In this document: in pieces, positions 44,801 through 53,580 of the stretch
How positions within the stretch are numbered: the first letter of the stretch is position 1
Layout of the letters: each line of letters starts with the position of its first letter
Source of the DNA: Allobosea sp. Root381
Lineage (GTDB): Bacteria > Pseudomonadota > Alphaproteobacteria > Rhizobiales > Beijerinckiaceae
DNA: 64,000 bases
Reading direction: 5' to 3'
Assembly: GCF_001429395.1 (NCBI RefSeq)
Contig: NZ_LMJT01000001.1
Coordinates: 400,740 to 464,739, forward strand
Notes under the pieces: model-generated
What the model was told of the DNA's origin: nothing
Database searches by the model: none
Seen by the model: the letters and a program-made list of their open reading frames with translations, nothing else
Program-made: the position numbers and the translations under genes

Positions 44801-45278
44801 GCTGCTCGCCGCCTTCGAGATCGTCAACACCGAGTTCCAGCGGCTCTTCGCCGTGCTGTTCGGCGGGGGCACGGCCGAGCTGAAGCTGGTCGATGCCGAG
44901 GACCCTCTCGACGCCGGGCTCGAAATCTTCGCCCGCCCGCCGGGCAAGAAGCCGCAGGTGATGACGCTGCTCTCCGGCGGCGAGCAGGCCCTGACCGCGA
45001 CCGCCCTGATCTTCGCGGTGTTCCTGACCAACCCCTCGCCGATCTGCGTCCTCGACGAGGTCGACGCCCCGCTCGACGACGCCAATGTCGAGCGCTACTG
45101 CGACCTGCTCGACGAGATGGCACGCTCAACGCAGACGCGCTTCATCCTGATCACCCACAACCCGATCACGATGGCGCGGATGGACCGGCTCTTCGGCGTG
45201 ACCATGGCCGAGCGCGGCGTCAGCCAGATGGTCTCGGTCGATCTCGCCACGGCCGAGGGCATCCGCGAGGCGGGGTAA
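41817..45278 (+). CDS. smc: Chromosome segregation protein SMC
   Basis: A 1153-residue SMC ATPase that organises and segregates the chromosome. Walker A is VVGPNGCGKSNLVEALRW (residues about 30-47). Long coiled coils (about 160-500 and 640-970) surround a hinge region (about 504-635), and the C-terminal head holds the signature LLSGGEQALTATALIFAV and Walker B PICVLDEVDAPLDDANVERY. Length is normal. Its ScpA/ScpB partners are not in the window. It is cotranscribed in principle with the DsbA-like gene, but a palindromic repeat lies between. Confidence 0.98.
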   Translation: MQLTRLKLTGFKTFVEPTEFLIEPGLTGVVGPNGCGKSNLVEALRWVMGESSFKNMRGSGMDDVIFAGSNERPGRNMAEVALTLDNSDRKAPAAFNETDVLEVTRRIEREEGSTYRVNGKEVRARDVQLLFADAATGARSPALVRQGQISELISAKPQSRRRILEDAAGIAGLHSRRHEAELRLKGAEENLTRLEDVLGEIDGQIEALQRQARQASRYRSLAADIRRAEATLALIAHHETRAQEAQAGQALEAALRGVADQTGIQAEAAKRQAVAAHALPGLRDAEASAAAALVRLKRGLDELEAANRRARQRSEELGKRLAELQGDLARQDSVARDASESLSRLANEDAALIRDSEGASGSAEAATAALTQAEAALALAETEHGAAQAALSDLAARRGALERALRETREREARAASERERLLRDQAALDASSPAAPLEALRETIEAGEAAMRESETAATAARSALGAAREREAQLRGPLSEADRKAQRLETEIRTLQKLLAPASGGRWPPVLDSISVAKGFEVALGAALGDDLDAATDTASPSHWRETGPGDADPDPVLPEGAEPLTAHVRGPAALQRRLSQIGVVPRENGARLREALKLGQRLVSREGDIWRWDGFTSAAEAPSPAARRLAEKNRLGDLEREAQAAREDVEEARKALDLAAQEARAATQTETSALDAARQARRGLDQSREQFAAAERKASEAAARRSALTEAIGRLGQTIAETAAQVTAQEQSAGALPPSAELENTLLKARVVLGEQRVVASDARARVQTLSRETELRASRRAAIAADMKAWRERAATSGQTAAETRRRIEAVTVERTALLEAPDTFLTERRRLLAEIEGAETLRREAADRLAVGEAALSETDRQARIALEGLAGAREIRAAAEAKLEAARQRLADVTRQIEDGLETRLDGLNALAGMKPGEAPPEQESVERRLSGLKGERERLGAVNLRAEDELTEVKGKREGLTSERDDLGEAIRRLRQAIGALNREGRERLLAAFEIVNTEFQRLFAVLFGGGTAELKLVDAEDPLDAGLEIFARPPGKKPQVMTLLSGGEQALTATALIFAVFLTNPSPICVLDEVDAPLDDANVERYCDLLDEMARSTQTRFILITHNPITMARMDRLFGVTMAERGVSQMVSVDLATAEGIREAG

Positions 45279-45299
45279 GAGAATCCGCGCGCTCGGCAA

Positions 45300-45455
45300 C
45301 GGACATCATTCCGGGGCAGGCCGCAGGCCTGAGCCCGGAACCCATGAAGACCGCAGCATCGATGTACCGGCGCGGCCGCCGCTCAACTTTTCCTGGCAGT
45401 CCGGCGGTTAGGGGTTCCGGGCTCGTTGCCGCGCAACGCCCCGAAATGACGGCGA
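45300..45455. repeat. Dispersed intergenic repeats between smc and the atp operon
   Basis: Contains GGCAGGCCGCAGGCCTGAGC and GGTTCCGGGCTCGTTGCCG with CGCAACGCCCCGAAATGACGG, the units also seen near 23.9, 25.2, 34.9 and 39.7 kb. The rest of the 45279-45716 gap is AT-richer and holds the atp promoter. Confidence 0.7.
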
Positions 45456-45588
45456 GCCTGCTCCAACCTTCGAAACCCAACCGACTCCGGTTGAAAAAAG
45501 GCCACAATCGCCTTCGCAATGCGGCAAGAATGTCGCACTCCGCCTGAATTTATAGATATTCCAATACGTTAACCCGCTTTCCCCTGCC

Positions 45589-45617
45589 TTGACAGCGTCA
45601 GGAGCGGGCAATAAAGG
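45589..45617 (+). promoter_or_regulatory. Candidate promoter of the atpI-B-E-F'-F operon
   Basis: TTGACA (45589-45594) matches the sigma-70 -35 consensus; with a 16-17 base spacer the -10 falls at AATAAAG (45611-45617), a weak match. It lies about 100 bases before the atpI start codon, in an AT-richer stretch. Confidence 0.45.
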
Positions 45618-45716
45618 AGGCCGTGCTGACGACGGCTCGATGCGCGGGCTCGGCAGGGATCGTGTGGTTTTTTGCGTGATCGTGGCCATTCCACGGTCAA
45701 GCATGGAGCTGCTGCC

Positions 45717-46067
45717 ATGTCCGAACCCGACAAAAACGCTTCAGACTCGGAGTTGCGCGCAAGACTGGGTTCCTTGAAGGCCGCCCTCGGGAAGGCCGAG
45801 AAGAACGAAAAGCCGGGCGCGAGCCAGGCTGGACCGGACGGGGCCTTCGCTGGTGCCATGTCCTCAGGCTTACGCGCCGCCACCGATCTCGCAGGCGGCA
45901 TCATCGCAGGCGCCCTGATCGGGGTCCTCGCAGACCGATGGCTGGGAACGTCCCCGTTCCTGCTGATCGCCTTTCTGGTGATCGGGGCCATTGCGGGGCT
46001 GCGTTCCGTCTATCGGCTCGGTTCGCGTCCGACCTCCGGGTCGAAGGGCGGCGCGCCGAAGGAATGA
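45717..46067 (+). CDS. atpI: ATP synthase subunit I (AtpI-like)
   Basis: A 116-residue inner-membrane protein with a charged N-terminus (first 50 residues) and two hydrophobic segments, LAGGIIAGALIGVLADRWLG and FLLIAFLVIGAIAGL. It is placed directly before atpB, the expected position of AtpI, a factor aiding c-ring assembly or Mg transport. The GGAG before ATG 45717 supports the start. Sequence conservation of AtpI is low, so position is part of the evidence. Confidence 0.88.
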   Translation: MSEPDKNASDSELRARLGSLKAALGKAEKNEKPGASQAGPDGAFAGAMSSGLRAATDLAGGIIAGALIGVLADRWLGTSPFLLIAFLVIGAIAGLRSVYRLGSRPTSGSKGGAPKE

Positions 46068-46113
46068 CCGAGGCTGGCGGCCGAGAGGCCGCAGGACAAA
46101 GGGCTGAAGTGAC

Positions 46114-46878
46114 ATGGCGGCTGGCGGCGGAATCGATCCGATCCACCAATTCGAGATCAAGCCGATCGTCGGCTTGCGGCCGTTCGGCCTCGACCTGTCG
46201 TTCACCAACGCGTCGCTGATGATGGTCCTCATCGTCGCCGCGGTCTCGCTGATCATGATCCATGGCTCGAGCCAGCGTTCGGTCGTCCCCGGCCGGCTGC
46301 AGTCGCTCGCCGAGATGATCTACGAATTCGTCGCCTCGACCGTCACCGGCGTGATGGGCAAGGACGGCATGAAGTTCTTCCCCCTGGTGTTCTCGCTGTT
46401 CATGTTCGTGCTGATGGCCAACATGCTCGGCATGGTGCCCGGCTCTTTCACGGTGACCAGCCACATCATCGTGACTGCGGCCTTCGCCTTCCTCGTGATC
46501 GGCACCGTCCTGGTCTACGGCATCGTCAAGCATGGCAGCCATTTCTTCGGGCTCTTCGTGCCGTCGGGCGTGCCGGGCTGGCTGCTGCCCTTCATGGTCC
46601 TGATCGAGGCCGTCTCCTTCCTGTCGCGGCCGATCTCGCTCTCGCTTCGTCTGTTCGGCAACATGCTGGCCGGCCATATCGCGCTCAAGGTGTTCGGCGG
46701 CTTCGTCGTCGCCCTGCTCGCCGGCGGCAGCGTCCTCGGCTATGCGATCGCGCCGCTGCCGCTGTTCCTGGCGGTCGCGCTGACCGCGCTCGAGTTCCTC
46801 GTCGCCTTCCTGCAGGCCTATGTCTTCGCGATCCTGACCTGCGTCTATCTCAACGACGCCTTGCATCCGGGCCACTGA
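46114..46878 (+). CDS. atpB: F0 ATP synthase subunit a
   Basis: A 254-residue membrane subunit forming the proton half-channels against the c ring. The essential Arg lies in [16 protein letters not shown] (near residue 175), and the last helix is [20 protein letters not shown]. The N-terminus [19 protein letters not shown] is typical of alphaproteobacterial subunit a. Operon with atpI, atpE and the b subunits. Confidence 0.97.
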   Translation: MAAGGGIDPIHQFEIKPIVGLRPFGLDLSFTNASLMMVLIVAAVSLIMIHGSSQRSVVPGRLQSLAEMIYEFVASTVTGVMGKDGMKFFPLVFSLFMFVLMANMLGMVPGSFTVTSHIIVTAAFAFLVIGTVLVYGIVKHGSHFFGLFVPSGVPGWLLPFMVLIEAVSFLSRPISLSLRLFGNMLAGHIALKVFGGFVVALLAGGSVLGYAIAPLPLFLAVALTALEFLVAFLQAYVFAILTCVYLNDALHPGH

Positions 46879-46957
46879 GCCGGTCAGACCGCCGAGAGTT
46901 TCCAACACGCCCGTTTCCAACCCCGCCATCTAGCCTTATTCACACTGGAGAAAGACC

Positions 46958-47185
46958 ATGGATCCCGTTGCAGCCAAGTACATCGGCGCTGGCCTCGCCT
47001 CGCTCGGCATGGGCCTCGCCGCCATCGGCGTCGGCACCATCTTCGGCAACTTCCTCTCCGGCGCGCTGCGCAACCCCTCGGCGGCCGACGGCCAGTTCCC
47101 GCGCGCCTTCATCGGCGCGGCGCTCGCCGAAGGCCTGGGCATCTTCGCCTTCGTCGTGGCGCTCGTCCTGCTCTTCGTGGTCTGA
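46958..47185 (+). CDS. atpE: F0 ATP synthase subunit c
   Basis: A 75-residue hairpin of two helices. The first is glycine-rich ([19 protein letters not shown]); the loop [12 protein letters not shown] follows; the second carries the proton-carrying Glu in [18 protein letters not shown]. Good Shine-Dalgarno (GGAG). Normal length for Rhizobiales. Confidence 0.97.
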   Translation: MDPVAAKYIGAGLASLGMGLAAIGVGTIFGNFLSGALRNPSAADGQFPRAFIGAALAEGLGIFAFVVALVLLFVV

Positions 47186-47273
47186 CGCGTCCGACCGCTT
47201 GCCTCCCGCCGCGCCCGGAATCCCATGACGGGATCGGGCGCGGCCTCCATTTCCTTCCGCTGAAAGGCAGCCC

Positions 47274-47891
47274 ATGCCGGTTCGATCTTCACGGTTCGTC
47301 AGGCAAGGATGGGCCGGTCTCGTCGCCTCGGCGCTGCCCGCCACGCTGCTGGCGGGAGCCGCTGCGGCTCAGACGCCGCCCCTGAGCGGCGAAAAGGCCG
47401 CCTTCCCTCCCTTCGACGCCACGACCTTCACCGGCCAGCTGTTCTGGCTCGCCATCACCTTCGGCGCGCTCTACTGGCTGATGTCGAAGGTCGCCCTGCC
47501 CCGAATCGGCTCCGTGCTCGAGGAGCGCGCCGATACGATCGCGCGCGATCTCGACAACGCAGCCCAGATGCAGGCCAAGGCCGAAGAGACGGCCAAAGCC
47601 TATGAGACGGCCCTGGCCGAAGCCCGCAAGAATGCGCAGGGCATCGCCCAGCAGGCGCGCGATGCCGGCGCCAAGGCCTCGGATGCACGCCGCCATGCCG
47701 TCGAGAGCGAGCTTTCCGGCAAGCTCGCCACGGCTGAAGCCACGATCGCGGACACCAAGGCCAAGGCCATGACGAACGTCCGCGGCCTCGGCACCGACGT
47801 CGCGGTTGCGATCGTCACCAAGCTGACCGGCAAAGCCCCGACCGCCGCCGAGGCGTCCGAGGCCGTCGACCAGGTCCTGGCGCGCGGCTGA
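47274..47891 (+). CDS. F0 ATP synthase subunit b' (AtpF'/AtpG)
   Basis: A 205-residue b-type stator subunit. A 60-residue N-terminal extension (with a hydrophobic stretch AGLVASALPATLLAGAAA) precedes the membrane helix FTGQLFWLAITFGALYWLMS, and a long amphipathic helix follows to the end. Phototrophic and many alphaproteobacterial F0 operons encode two b-like subunits, b and b', which pair as the stator; this is the b' form, before the b gene. Confidence 0.93.
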   Translation: MPVRSSRFVRQGWAGLVASALPATLLAGAAAAQTPPLSGEKAAFPPFDATTFTGQLFWLAITFGALYWLMSKVALPRIGSVLEERADTIARDLDNAAQMQAKAEETAKAYETALAEARKNAQGIAQQARDAGAKASDARRHAVESELSGKLATAEATIADTKAKAMTNVRGLGTDVAVAIVTKLTGKAPTAAEASEAVDQVLARG

Positions 47892-47902
47892 GGAGAAGAC
47901 AG

Positions 47903-48379
47903 ATGGATACTTTCTGGGTCGCCGTATCGCTCGTCATCTTCCTCGCCATCCTGGCCTATTTCGGCGTGCCGAAGGCCATCGTCGCCGCGCTCGATTCGCG
48001 CGGCGAGAAGGTGGCGCAGGAGCTCGCCGAGGCGCGCCGCCTGCGCACCGAGGCCGAGAAGCTGCTCGCCGAGTTCGAGACCAAGCGCAAGGCAGCCGAG
48101 TCGGAGGCCGCGGAGATCGTTGCCGCCGCCAATGAGGAGGCCAAGCGCCTCGCCGCCGAGGCCGAGGCGAAGCTGAACGACTTCGTCGCGCGCCGCACCA
48201 AGGCTGCCGAGGAGAAGATCGCCTTCGCCGAAAGCCAGGCCGAGGCCGATGTCCGCGCCGCGGCGGCCGAGGCTGCCACCCGCGCCGCAGAGGTCATCCT
48301 GCGCGGGCAGGTCAGCGGCAAGACCGGCGACACGCTGTTCGCCGCCGGACTGAACGAGGTCAAGGCCAAGCTCAACTGA
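47903..48379 (+). CDS. atpF: F0 ATP synthase subunit b
   Basis: A 158-residue subunit starting MDTFWVAVSLVIFLAILAYF (membrane helix), then a charged Ala/Glu-rich helix that dimerises with b' and reaches F1. It is eleven bases after b' and ends the operon at a terminator. The F1 genes (atpHAGDC) are elsewhere, as usual in this group. Confidence 0.95.
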   Translation: MDTFWVAVSLVIFLAILAYFGVPKAIVAALDSRGEKVAQELAEARRLRTEAEKLLAEFETKRKAAESEAAEIVAAANEEAKRLAAEAEAKLNDFVARRTKAAEEKIAFAESQAEADVRAAAAEAATRAAEVILRGQVSGKTGDTLFAAGLNEVKAKLN

Positions 48380-48405
48380 GCTCAGGCTCAAGCTTCAAGA
48401 GATCG

Positions 48406-48435
48406 ACGCCGCGCCCCTCGGGGCGCGGCGTTTTT
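48406..48435 (+). terminator. Terminator of the atp F0 operon
   Basis: Perfect twelve-base stem ACGCCGCGCCCC (48406-48417) with GGGGCGCGGCGT (48420-48431), two-base loop, and a run of five T beginning within the stem's end. Confidence 0.92.
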
Positions 48436-48502
48436 CGTTTCGATCTACAAGCAACAGCCCCTCGAACCGCTCTATACGACGTCGAGTGCGGACAGTTCGA
48501 GG

Positions 48503-48662
48503 AACCCCTCCCCTGTAAGGACAGGGGCAGGGGTGAGGTTTAGGCCCTTGGACGAGCCGAGCACCGGCCTGACGGTGGCTGCGGTGGGGTCACGGCTTAC
48601 GGTGTCCAACGGCCTACCCCTCACCCTGCCCTCTCTCTCCGGGAGAGGGTTCCCCGCGCTCA
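48503..48662. repeat. Composite CCCCTCACCC-type intergenic repeat
   Basis: GGGGCAGGGGTGAGGTTTAG near 48523 is roughly inverted relative to CCTACCCCTCACCCTGCC near 48612, and the right part ends in a CTCTCTCCGGGAGAGGG hairpin like that at 11.48 kb. It fills most of the 377-base gap between atpF and the L,D-transpeptidase gene; no gene seen there. Confidence 0.65.
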
Positions 48663-48756
48663 TTGGACCAACGGCGTGCTCAACAGTTCCAGGCTCAGGC
48701 CTGCGGCCTCCCCGCAGTGACGTTCAGGCCGCGGAAGACGCTGTAGGCCGGAGACG

Positions 48757-50016
48757 TCAATTGCTGGCGCTGACGCGCGCCGCCGGGGGATTGCCTGCCG
48801 CCGTCACCGGGATCACGGTCGGGCGCGGCACCGGAACGGCCATCGCTTTGGGCTTCGGCTTGCGCGGCTGGATCGTCGAGGTAACGATGCCCTGGGGCGT
48901 GTCGAGGCTGTAGATGTCCTCGCGGAAATGCACGAGACCGTCCGCCCCCTGCCAGCCGGTGAGATAGACCCAGGCGACCGGCACCGGCTTCTTCAGCGCG
49001 ATGTTCTTGCGTTCGCCCTTCGCGATCTCGGCCTCGATCGTCGGCAGCGTCCATTCCGTGCCCTCGAGCAGCCAGGCGCCGAGATCGCGCACGCCCTCGA
49101 CACGGGCGCAGCCCGATGAGTTGAAGCGGACGTCGTTGCGGAAGAGCGACTTCTTCGGCGTGTCGTGGAGATAGACCGCCTCCGTATTGGGCATGTCGAT
49201 CTTCATCTGGCCGAGCGAATTGTCGGGGCCGGGGTCCTGCCGAACCGTGAAATAGGGCGAGTTCAGCGTGGCCCAGTTGACGGTCGCGGGGTCGATTTCC
49301 TTGTTCTCCGCCCCGAGCAGACGCATATGCGACTTCGCCAGAAAATCCGGCTCCTTGCGCATCTTCGGGATGATGTCCGCCTTCACGATCGAGGTCGGCG
49401 CGGTCCAGTACGGGTTGAGATTGACCGAGGTGATGTTGGCCTGGAGCACCGGCGATGGCCGGTCCGCCCGGCCGACGATGGCGAGGTGCCGGCGCTGGAC
49501 CTGGCCGTTCTCGACCGCCTCGACGCTGGCCCCGGGAATGTTCACCACGACATAGCGCTCGGCGAAGGAGAAGCCGTTGCCCTTCAGCCGCTCCAGCGTG
49601 GCGGTGAGCTGGTTCAGCCGGACCTCGACCGGGGTGTTGAGCGCCCGCAGCGTCAGCCGACCGACCGTGCCGAGATCGGACAGGCCATGGCGGACCTGGA
49701 AGCGCTTCACCGCCTCGACGACGGCGACATCATAGACATCGCCCGCGACCGCCTCGGGCGCGAGATCGCCGCTCAGCAGCAGCCGCTGCTTCAGCGCGGC
49801 GACATCCGGCCCCTGCGCATCGGGCTTCAGCGCGGTGACGGTGGACGGCACCTTCGGCCAGCCGCCACGGCCGGCGATATCCTCATGCGCGATCAGCGCC
49901 TCGAGCGTGCGATCATAGGTGTTCGGGCCGTAGCTCGGCTCGTTCGCACGGACGATCGCCGTCGAGGCTAGCAGCAGAGCGGCCGCCGCAGCGAGGATGG
50001 AGGGACGCACGGACAT
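48757..50016 (-). CDS. L,D-transpeptidase family protein (YcbB-like, with peptidoglycan-binding domain)
   Basis: A 419-residue protein: signal peptide (MSVRPSILAAAAALLLASTA), a peptidoglycan-binding-like domain (residues about 75-125, DVAALKQRLLLSGDL to TLRALN), and a YkuD catalytic domain. The active site is in VYLHDTPKKSLF then FNSSGCARVEGV (catalytic Cys), and a Pro-rich tail follows. Role: periplasmic 3-3 crosslinking or attachment to peptidoglycan. Start ATG 50016 is the first usable Met for the signal peptide; only three bases lie between it and a T7 run ending an upstream hairpin, so the GGGGG of the hairpin would have to serve as Shine-Dalgarno. Confidence 0.9.
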   Translation of the reverse strand: MSVRPSILAAAAALLLASTAIVRANEPSYGPNTYDRTLEALIAHEDIAGRGGWPKVPSTVTALKPDAQGPDVAALKQRLLLSGDLAPEAVAGDVYDVAVVEAVKRFQVRHGLSDLGTVGRLTLRALNTPVEVRLNQLTATLERLKGNGFSFAERYVVVNIPGASVEAVENGQVQRRHLAIVGRADRPSPVLQANITSVNLNPYWTAPTSIVKADIIPKMRKEPDFLAKSHMRLLGAENKEIDPATVNWATLNSPYFTVRQDPGPDNSLGQMKIDMPNTEAVYLHDTPKKSLFRNDVRFNSSGCARVEGVRDLGAWLLEGTEWTLPTIEAEIAKGERKNIALKKPVPVAWVYLTGWQGADGLVHFREDIYSLDTPQGIVTSTIQPRKPKPKAMAVPVPRPTVIPVTAAGNPPAARVSASN

Positions 50017-50017
50017 A

Positions 50018-50055
50018 AAAAAACCCCCGGGCCGCAGAGAGCGGCACGGGGGGAT
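50018..50055 (-). terminator. Terminator of the gcv operon abutting the next start codon
   Basis: On the minus strand a stem with CCCCCC on the left and GGGGG on the right (inner pairs CCGC/GCGG) is followed by seven T (50024-50018), and the ATG of the L,D-transpeptidase gene follows at once. It lies about 55 bases after gcvPB. Confidence 0.75.
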
Positions 50056-50108
50056 CATTCATCCTCATGGTCAAGGAAGGCTTAAGATCACCGGACCTAA
50101 CGGTAACC

Positions 50109-51686
50109 CTACTCCGCGGCCTCCGCGACCGGCGCCGGCTTCACCCATTTCAGCACGGGCTGGCGCGCCGCGCGGGTCTCGTCGAGGCGCCGGATCGGGG
50201 CGTGATGCGGCGCACTGGTGAAGCGCTCCTTGTCGTTGCCCTTGGCCGAGATGGCGAGGTCGCGCAGCGTCGCGATGAAGAGGTCGAGCGAGGCCTTCGA
50301 TTCCGATTCCGTCGGCTCGATCAGCATCGCGCCATGCACGACGAGCGGGAAATAGACCGTCATCGGATGGTAGCCCTCGTCGATCATCGCCTTGGCGAAA
50401 TCGAGGGTCGAGACGCCGGTGCCCTTGAGCCATTCGTCGTCGAACAGCACCTCGTGCATCGAGGGATGGTCGGGATAGGGCAGCGACATCAGGTCCGACA
50501 GGCAGGCGCGGATGTAGTTGGCGTTGAGGACCGCATCCTCCGAGGCCTGCTTCATGCCGTCGGCGCCGTGGCTGAGCATATAGGTCAGCGCGCGGACATA
50601 CATGCCCATCTGGCCGTGGAAGGCGGTCATGCGGCCGAAGGGCTCGTTGCCTGCGGGCGCTTCCTCGCGCGTCTCGATCAGATGCGGCTTGTCGTTCACA
50701 ACATGGATGAAGGGGACCGGCGCAAACGGAGCAAGCCGCTCCGAGAGCACGACCGGCCCCGCGCCCGGCCCGCCGCCGCCATGCGGCGTCGAGAAGGTCT
50801 TGTGCAGGTTGATGTGCATGGCGTCGACGCCGAGATCGCCCGGACGCGCCTTGCCGACGATCGCGTTGAAGTTGGCGCCGTCGCAGTAGAAATAGGCGCC
50901 GGCCTCGTGGAGGGCCGCCGCGATCTCGACGATCTGCGGCTCGAAGATGCCGCAGGTGTTCGGGTTCGTCAGCATGATCGCGGCGATGTCCGGCCCGAGC
51001 AGGGCCTTGACGTCCTCGACCGCGACGGTGCCGTCCGGACGGGCCGGCACGGCCTTCACCGAGAAGCCGATCAGGGCCGCCGTCGCCGGGTTGGTGCCGT
51101 GGGCCGATTCGGGCACGAGCACGACAGTCCGCGTCGCGCCCTCGCCCTTGGCGGCGATCGCGGCCTTGATCGCCATCATGCCACAGGCCTCGCCATGGGC
51201 GCCTGCCTTCGGGGAAAGCGCCACCGCCGGCATGCCGGTCAGCGTCATCAGGTAGCGCGACAGCTCAAGCATGACGTCGAGCGCGCCCGGCACGGTCGAG
51301 AGCGGCTGTAGCGGATGCACGTCGGAGAAGCCGGGCAGGCGCGCCGTCTTCTCGTTGAGACGGGCATTGTGCTTCATCGTGCAGGAGCCGAGCGGGAAGA
51401 GCCCGGTGTCGATGCCGTAGTTCTTCTGGCTGAGGCGCACATAGTGGCGCATCGTCTCGGGCTCGGAGAGACCGGGCAAACCGATCTCGCCCTGGCGGGC
51501 ATGGCTGCCGAGACGCGGCTTGAAGGCAGCCGGCTTCTCGATGTCGACGCCGGTCGATTCGTGATGGCCGATCTCGAAGATCAGCGGCTCGATCTGCTGG
51601 AGGGCCTTGTTGCCGGTGAAGGTGGCGCGATCCTCATGCGAGGCGGCGCCGGCCTGGGTGGGACGTCCCTGACGGTTCAGCATCAC
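50109..51686 (-). CDS. gcvPB: Glycine dehydrogenase (decarboxylating) subunit 2
   Basis: A 525-residue C-terminal half of the split P-protein of the glycine cleavage system, holding the PLP lysine in [20 protein letters not shown]. With GcvPA it decarboxylates glycine and passes the aminomethyl group to lipoyl-GcvH. ATG 51686 overlaps the gcvPA stop by four bases. Last gene of the operon, before a terminator. Confidence 0.96.
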   Translation of the reverse strand: MMLNRQGRPTQAGAASHEDRATFTGNKALQQIEPLIFEIGHHESTGVDIEKPAAFKPRLGSHARQGEIGLPGLSEPETMRHYVRLSQKNYGIDTGLFPLGSCTMKHNARLNEKTARLPGFSDVHPLQPLSTVPGALDVMLELSRYLMTLTGMPAVALSPKAGAHGEACGMMAIKAAIAAKGEGATRTVVLVPESAHGTNPATAALIGFSVKAVPARPDGTVAVEDVKALLGPDIAAIMLTNPNTCGIFEPQIVEIAAALHEAGAYFYCDGANFNAIVGKARPGDLGVDAMHINLHKTFSTPHGGGGPGAGPVVLSERLAPFAPVPFIHVVNDKPHLIETREEAPAGNEPFGRMTAFHGQMGMYVRALTYMLSHGADGMKQASEDAVLNANYIRACLSDLMSLPYPDHPSMHEVLFDDEWLKGTGVSTLDFAKAMIDEGYHPMTVYFPLVVHGAMLIEPTESESKASLDLFIATLRDLAISAKGNDKERFTSAPHHAPIRRLDETRAARQPVLKWVKPAPVAEAAE

Positions 51687-53023
51687 AGCACCTCCACGAG
51701 CGCGGCCACGAGGGCTGCCCGGTCTTCATCGGTATTCACCTCGGTCGAGGCGATGATCAGCAGGTCGTCGAGCCCGGCATGCGGCAGCAGCCGCGAGACC
51801 GGGACGCCGGCGAGGATGCCCTTGGCGGCCAGGACCTCGACGACCTCGGCGGCGGGCTTCTTCAGCTTCACCGTGAACTCGTTGAAGAAGGTCTCGTTCA
51901 GCACCGTGACGCCGGTCACGCCGGCCAGCGCATCGGCGAGCTTGACCGCATTGGCGTGGTTGACCTCGGCGAGAAGGGTGAAGCCGGCCTGCCCGAGCAG
52001 CGTCATGTGGATGGTGAAGGCCAGCACGCAGAGGCCGGAATTGGTGCAGATGTTCGAGGTCGCCTTGTCGCGGCGGATATGCTGCTCGCGGGTCGAGAGC
52101 GTCAGCACGAAGCCGCGCTGGCCGTCGGCATCCACCGTCTCGCCGCAGAGCCGGCCCGGCATCTGGCGGATATATTTCGACTTTGCGGCGAAGAGGCCGA
52201 CATAGGGGCCGCCGAAGTTGAGCGCATTGCCGATCGACTGGCCCTCGCCGACGACGATGTCGGCATCCTGGGCGCCGGGCGGCGTCACCGCGCCGAGCGA
52301 GACGACCTCGGTGAAGACCGCGATCAGCAGGGCGCCATGGGCATGGGCCTTCTCGGCGATCGGCTTCAGGTCGCGCAGGTTGCCGAAGACGTCCGGCGAC
52401 TGGACGACGACGCAGGAGACGCTGTCGTCGATCTGGGAGAGGATGTCCTCGCTGGCCGAGACGTCGGCCTTCAGCGCCACGACATCGTCATTCGCCATCT
52501 CCGACAGCGTCTTCACCACCTCGGTATAATGCGGGTGCAGACCGCCGGAGAGCACCGCCTTGCGACGCCGCGTGACGCGATGCGCCATCAGCACCGCCTC
52601 GCCGGTGCCGGTCGAGCCGTCATACATCGAGGCGTTGGCGACCTCCATGCCGGTCAGCGCCGCAATCTGCGTCTGGAACTCGAAGAGATATTGCAGCGTG
52701 CCCTGCGCGATCTCGGGCTGGTAGGGCGTGTAGCTGGTCAGGAACTCCGAACGCTGGATCAGGTGGTCCACCGTCGCCGGGACATGATGCTTGTAGGCGC
52801 CGGCACCGACGAAGAACGGCACGGCGGAGGCGGCGGTGTTCTTCGCCGACATGCGGGCCATGATGCGCTCGACCTCGAGCTCGCCCTTGGTGCGCGGCAG
52901 ATCGAGCGGCGCCTTCAGGAGCTTGCCGCCGGGCACGTCGGAGAACAGCGCGTCGATATCGGGCACACCGATGCGCGCGAGCATGTCCTCGCGGTCGGTG
53001 TCGGTCAGGGGAAGGTAGCGCAT
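51683..53023 (-). CDS. gcvPA: Glycine dehydrogenase (decarboxylating) subunit 1
   Basis: A 446-residue N-terminal half of the split P-protein. It starts [20 protein letters not shown], which is characteristic, with [18 protein letters not shown] and [18 protein letters not shown] in the expected order near residues 80 and 110. ATG 53023 follows AAGGA. Upstream gap to gcvH is 140 bases and contains a palindromic repeat. Confidence 0.96.
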   Translation of the reverse strand: MRYLPLTDTDREDMLARIGVPDIDALFSDVPGGKLLKAPLDLPRTKGELEVERIMARMSAKNTAASAVPFFVGAGAYKHHVPATVDHLIQRSEFLTSYTPYQPEIAQGTLQYLFEFQTQIAALTGMEVANASMYDGSTGTGEAVLMAHRVTRRRKAVLSGGLHPHYTEVVKTLSEMANDDVVALKADVSASEDILSQIDDSVSCVVVQSPDVFGNLRDLKPIAEKAHAHGALLIAVFTEVVSLGAVTPPGAQDADIVVGEGQSIGNALNFGGPYVGLFAAKSKYIRQMPGRLCGETVDADGQRGFVLTLSTREQHIRRDKATSNICTNSGLCVLAFTIHMTLLGQAGFTLLAEVNHANAVKLADALAGVTGVTVLNETFFNEFTVKLKKPAAEVVEVLAAKGILAGVPVSRLLPHAGLDDLLIIASTEVNTDEDRAALVAALVEVL

Positions 53024-53059
53024 GGAATGTCCTTCGTGTTCCGTCGTGGCTTCCAACCG

Positions 53060-53156
53060 GCGTCATGCTCGGGCTTGCCCCGAGCATCTCGGAAACCAGT
53101 TTCTTCTCGTCCCGAGATTCTCGGGTCAAAGCTTCGCTTCGCCCGAGAATGACGGT
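53060..53156. repeat. Palindromic repeat (CTCGGGCTTGCCCCGAG type) inside the gcv operon
   Basis: GTCATGCTCGGGCTTGCCCC with CGAGCAT forms one hairpin; the second half CCCGAGATTCTCGGG and CGCCCGAGAATGACGG forms another. It sits between gcvH and gcvPA and would be transcribed. Confidence 0.8.
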
Positions 53157-53163
53157 GCAGCGG

Positions 53164-53538
53164 TCAAAGCGTCTTGACGTAGTTCTGGTACTCTTCCTCG
53201 CCCATCAGGCTCTCAAGCTCGGCGGCATCCTTGAGCTTGATCTTGAGGAACCAGCCCTTGCCGGCAGGGTCCTCGTTGACGGTGCCGGGCGCGGCTTCGA
53301 GCTCGGCATTGACCTCGACGACCTCGCCGGAAACCGGCGCATAGACTTCGGAAGCCGCCTTGACGCTCTCGACCACGGCAGCCTCGCCGCCCTTGGCCAG
53401 CGCCTTGCCGACCGCGGGAAGCTCGACGAAGACGACGTCGCCGAGCTGGCCCTGGGCGTAGTCGGAGATGCCGACGGTGCCGGTGTCGCCTTCGATGCGG
53501 ATATATTCGTGGTCCTTGGTGTAGCGGGTCTCGGCCAT
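53164..53538 (-). CDS. gcvH: Glycine cleavage system H protein
   Basis: A 124-residue lipoyl-carrier protein. The lipoylated Lys is in [17 protein letters not shown] (near residue 62), with the N-terminal YTKDHEYIR and [21 protein letters not shown] segment. Role: shuttles the aminomethyl intermediate between GcvP and GcvT. Operon with gcvT (42-base gap). Confidence 0.97.
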   Translation of the reverse strand: MAETRYTKDHEYIRIEGDTGTVGISDYAQGQLGDVVFVELPAVGKALAKGGEAAVVESVKAASEVYAPVSGEVVEVNAELEAAPGTVNEDPAGKGWFLKIKLKDAAELESLMGEEEYQNYVKTL

Positions 53539-53580
53539 GGGATCAGTCTCCGGGAGAATTCAGAAAAGGGTTTGAAAGGC

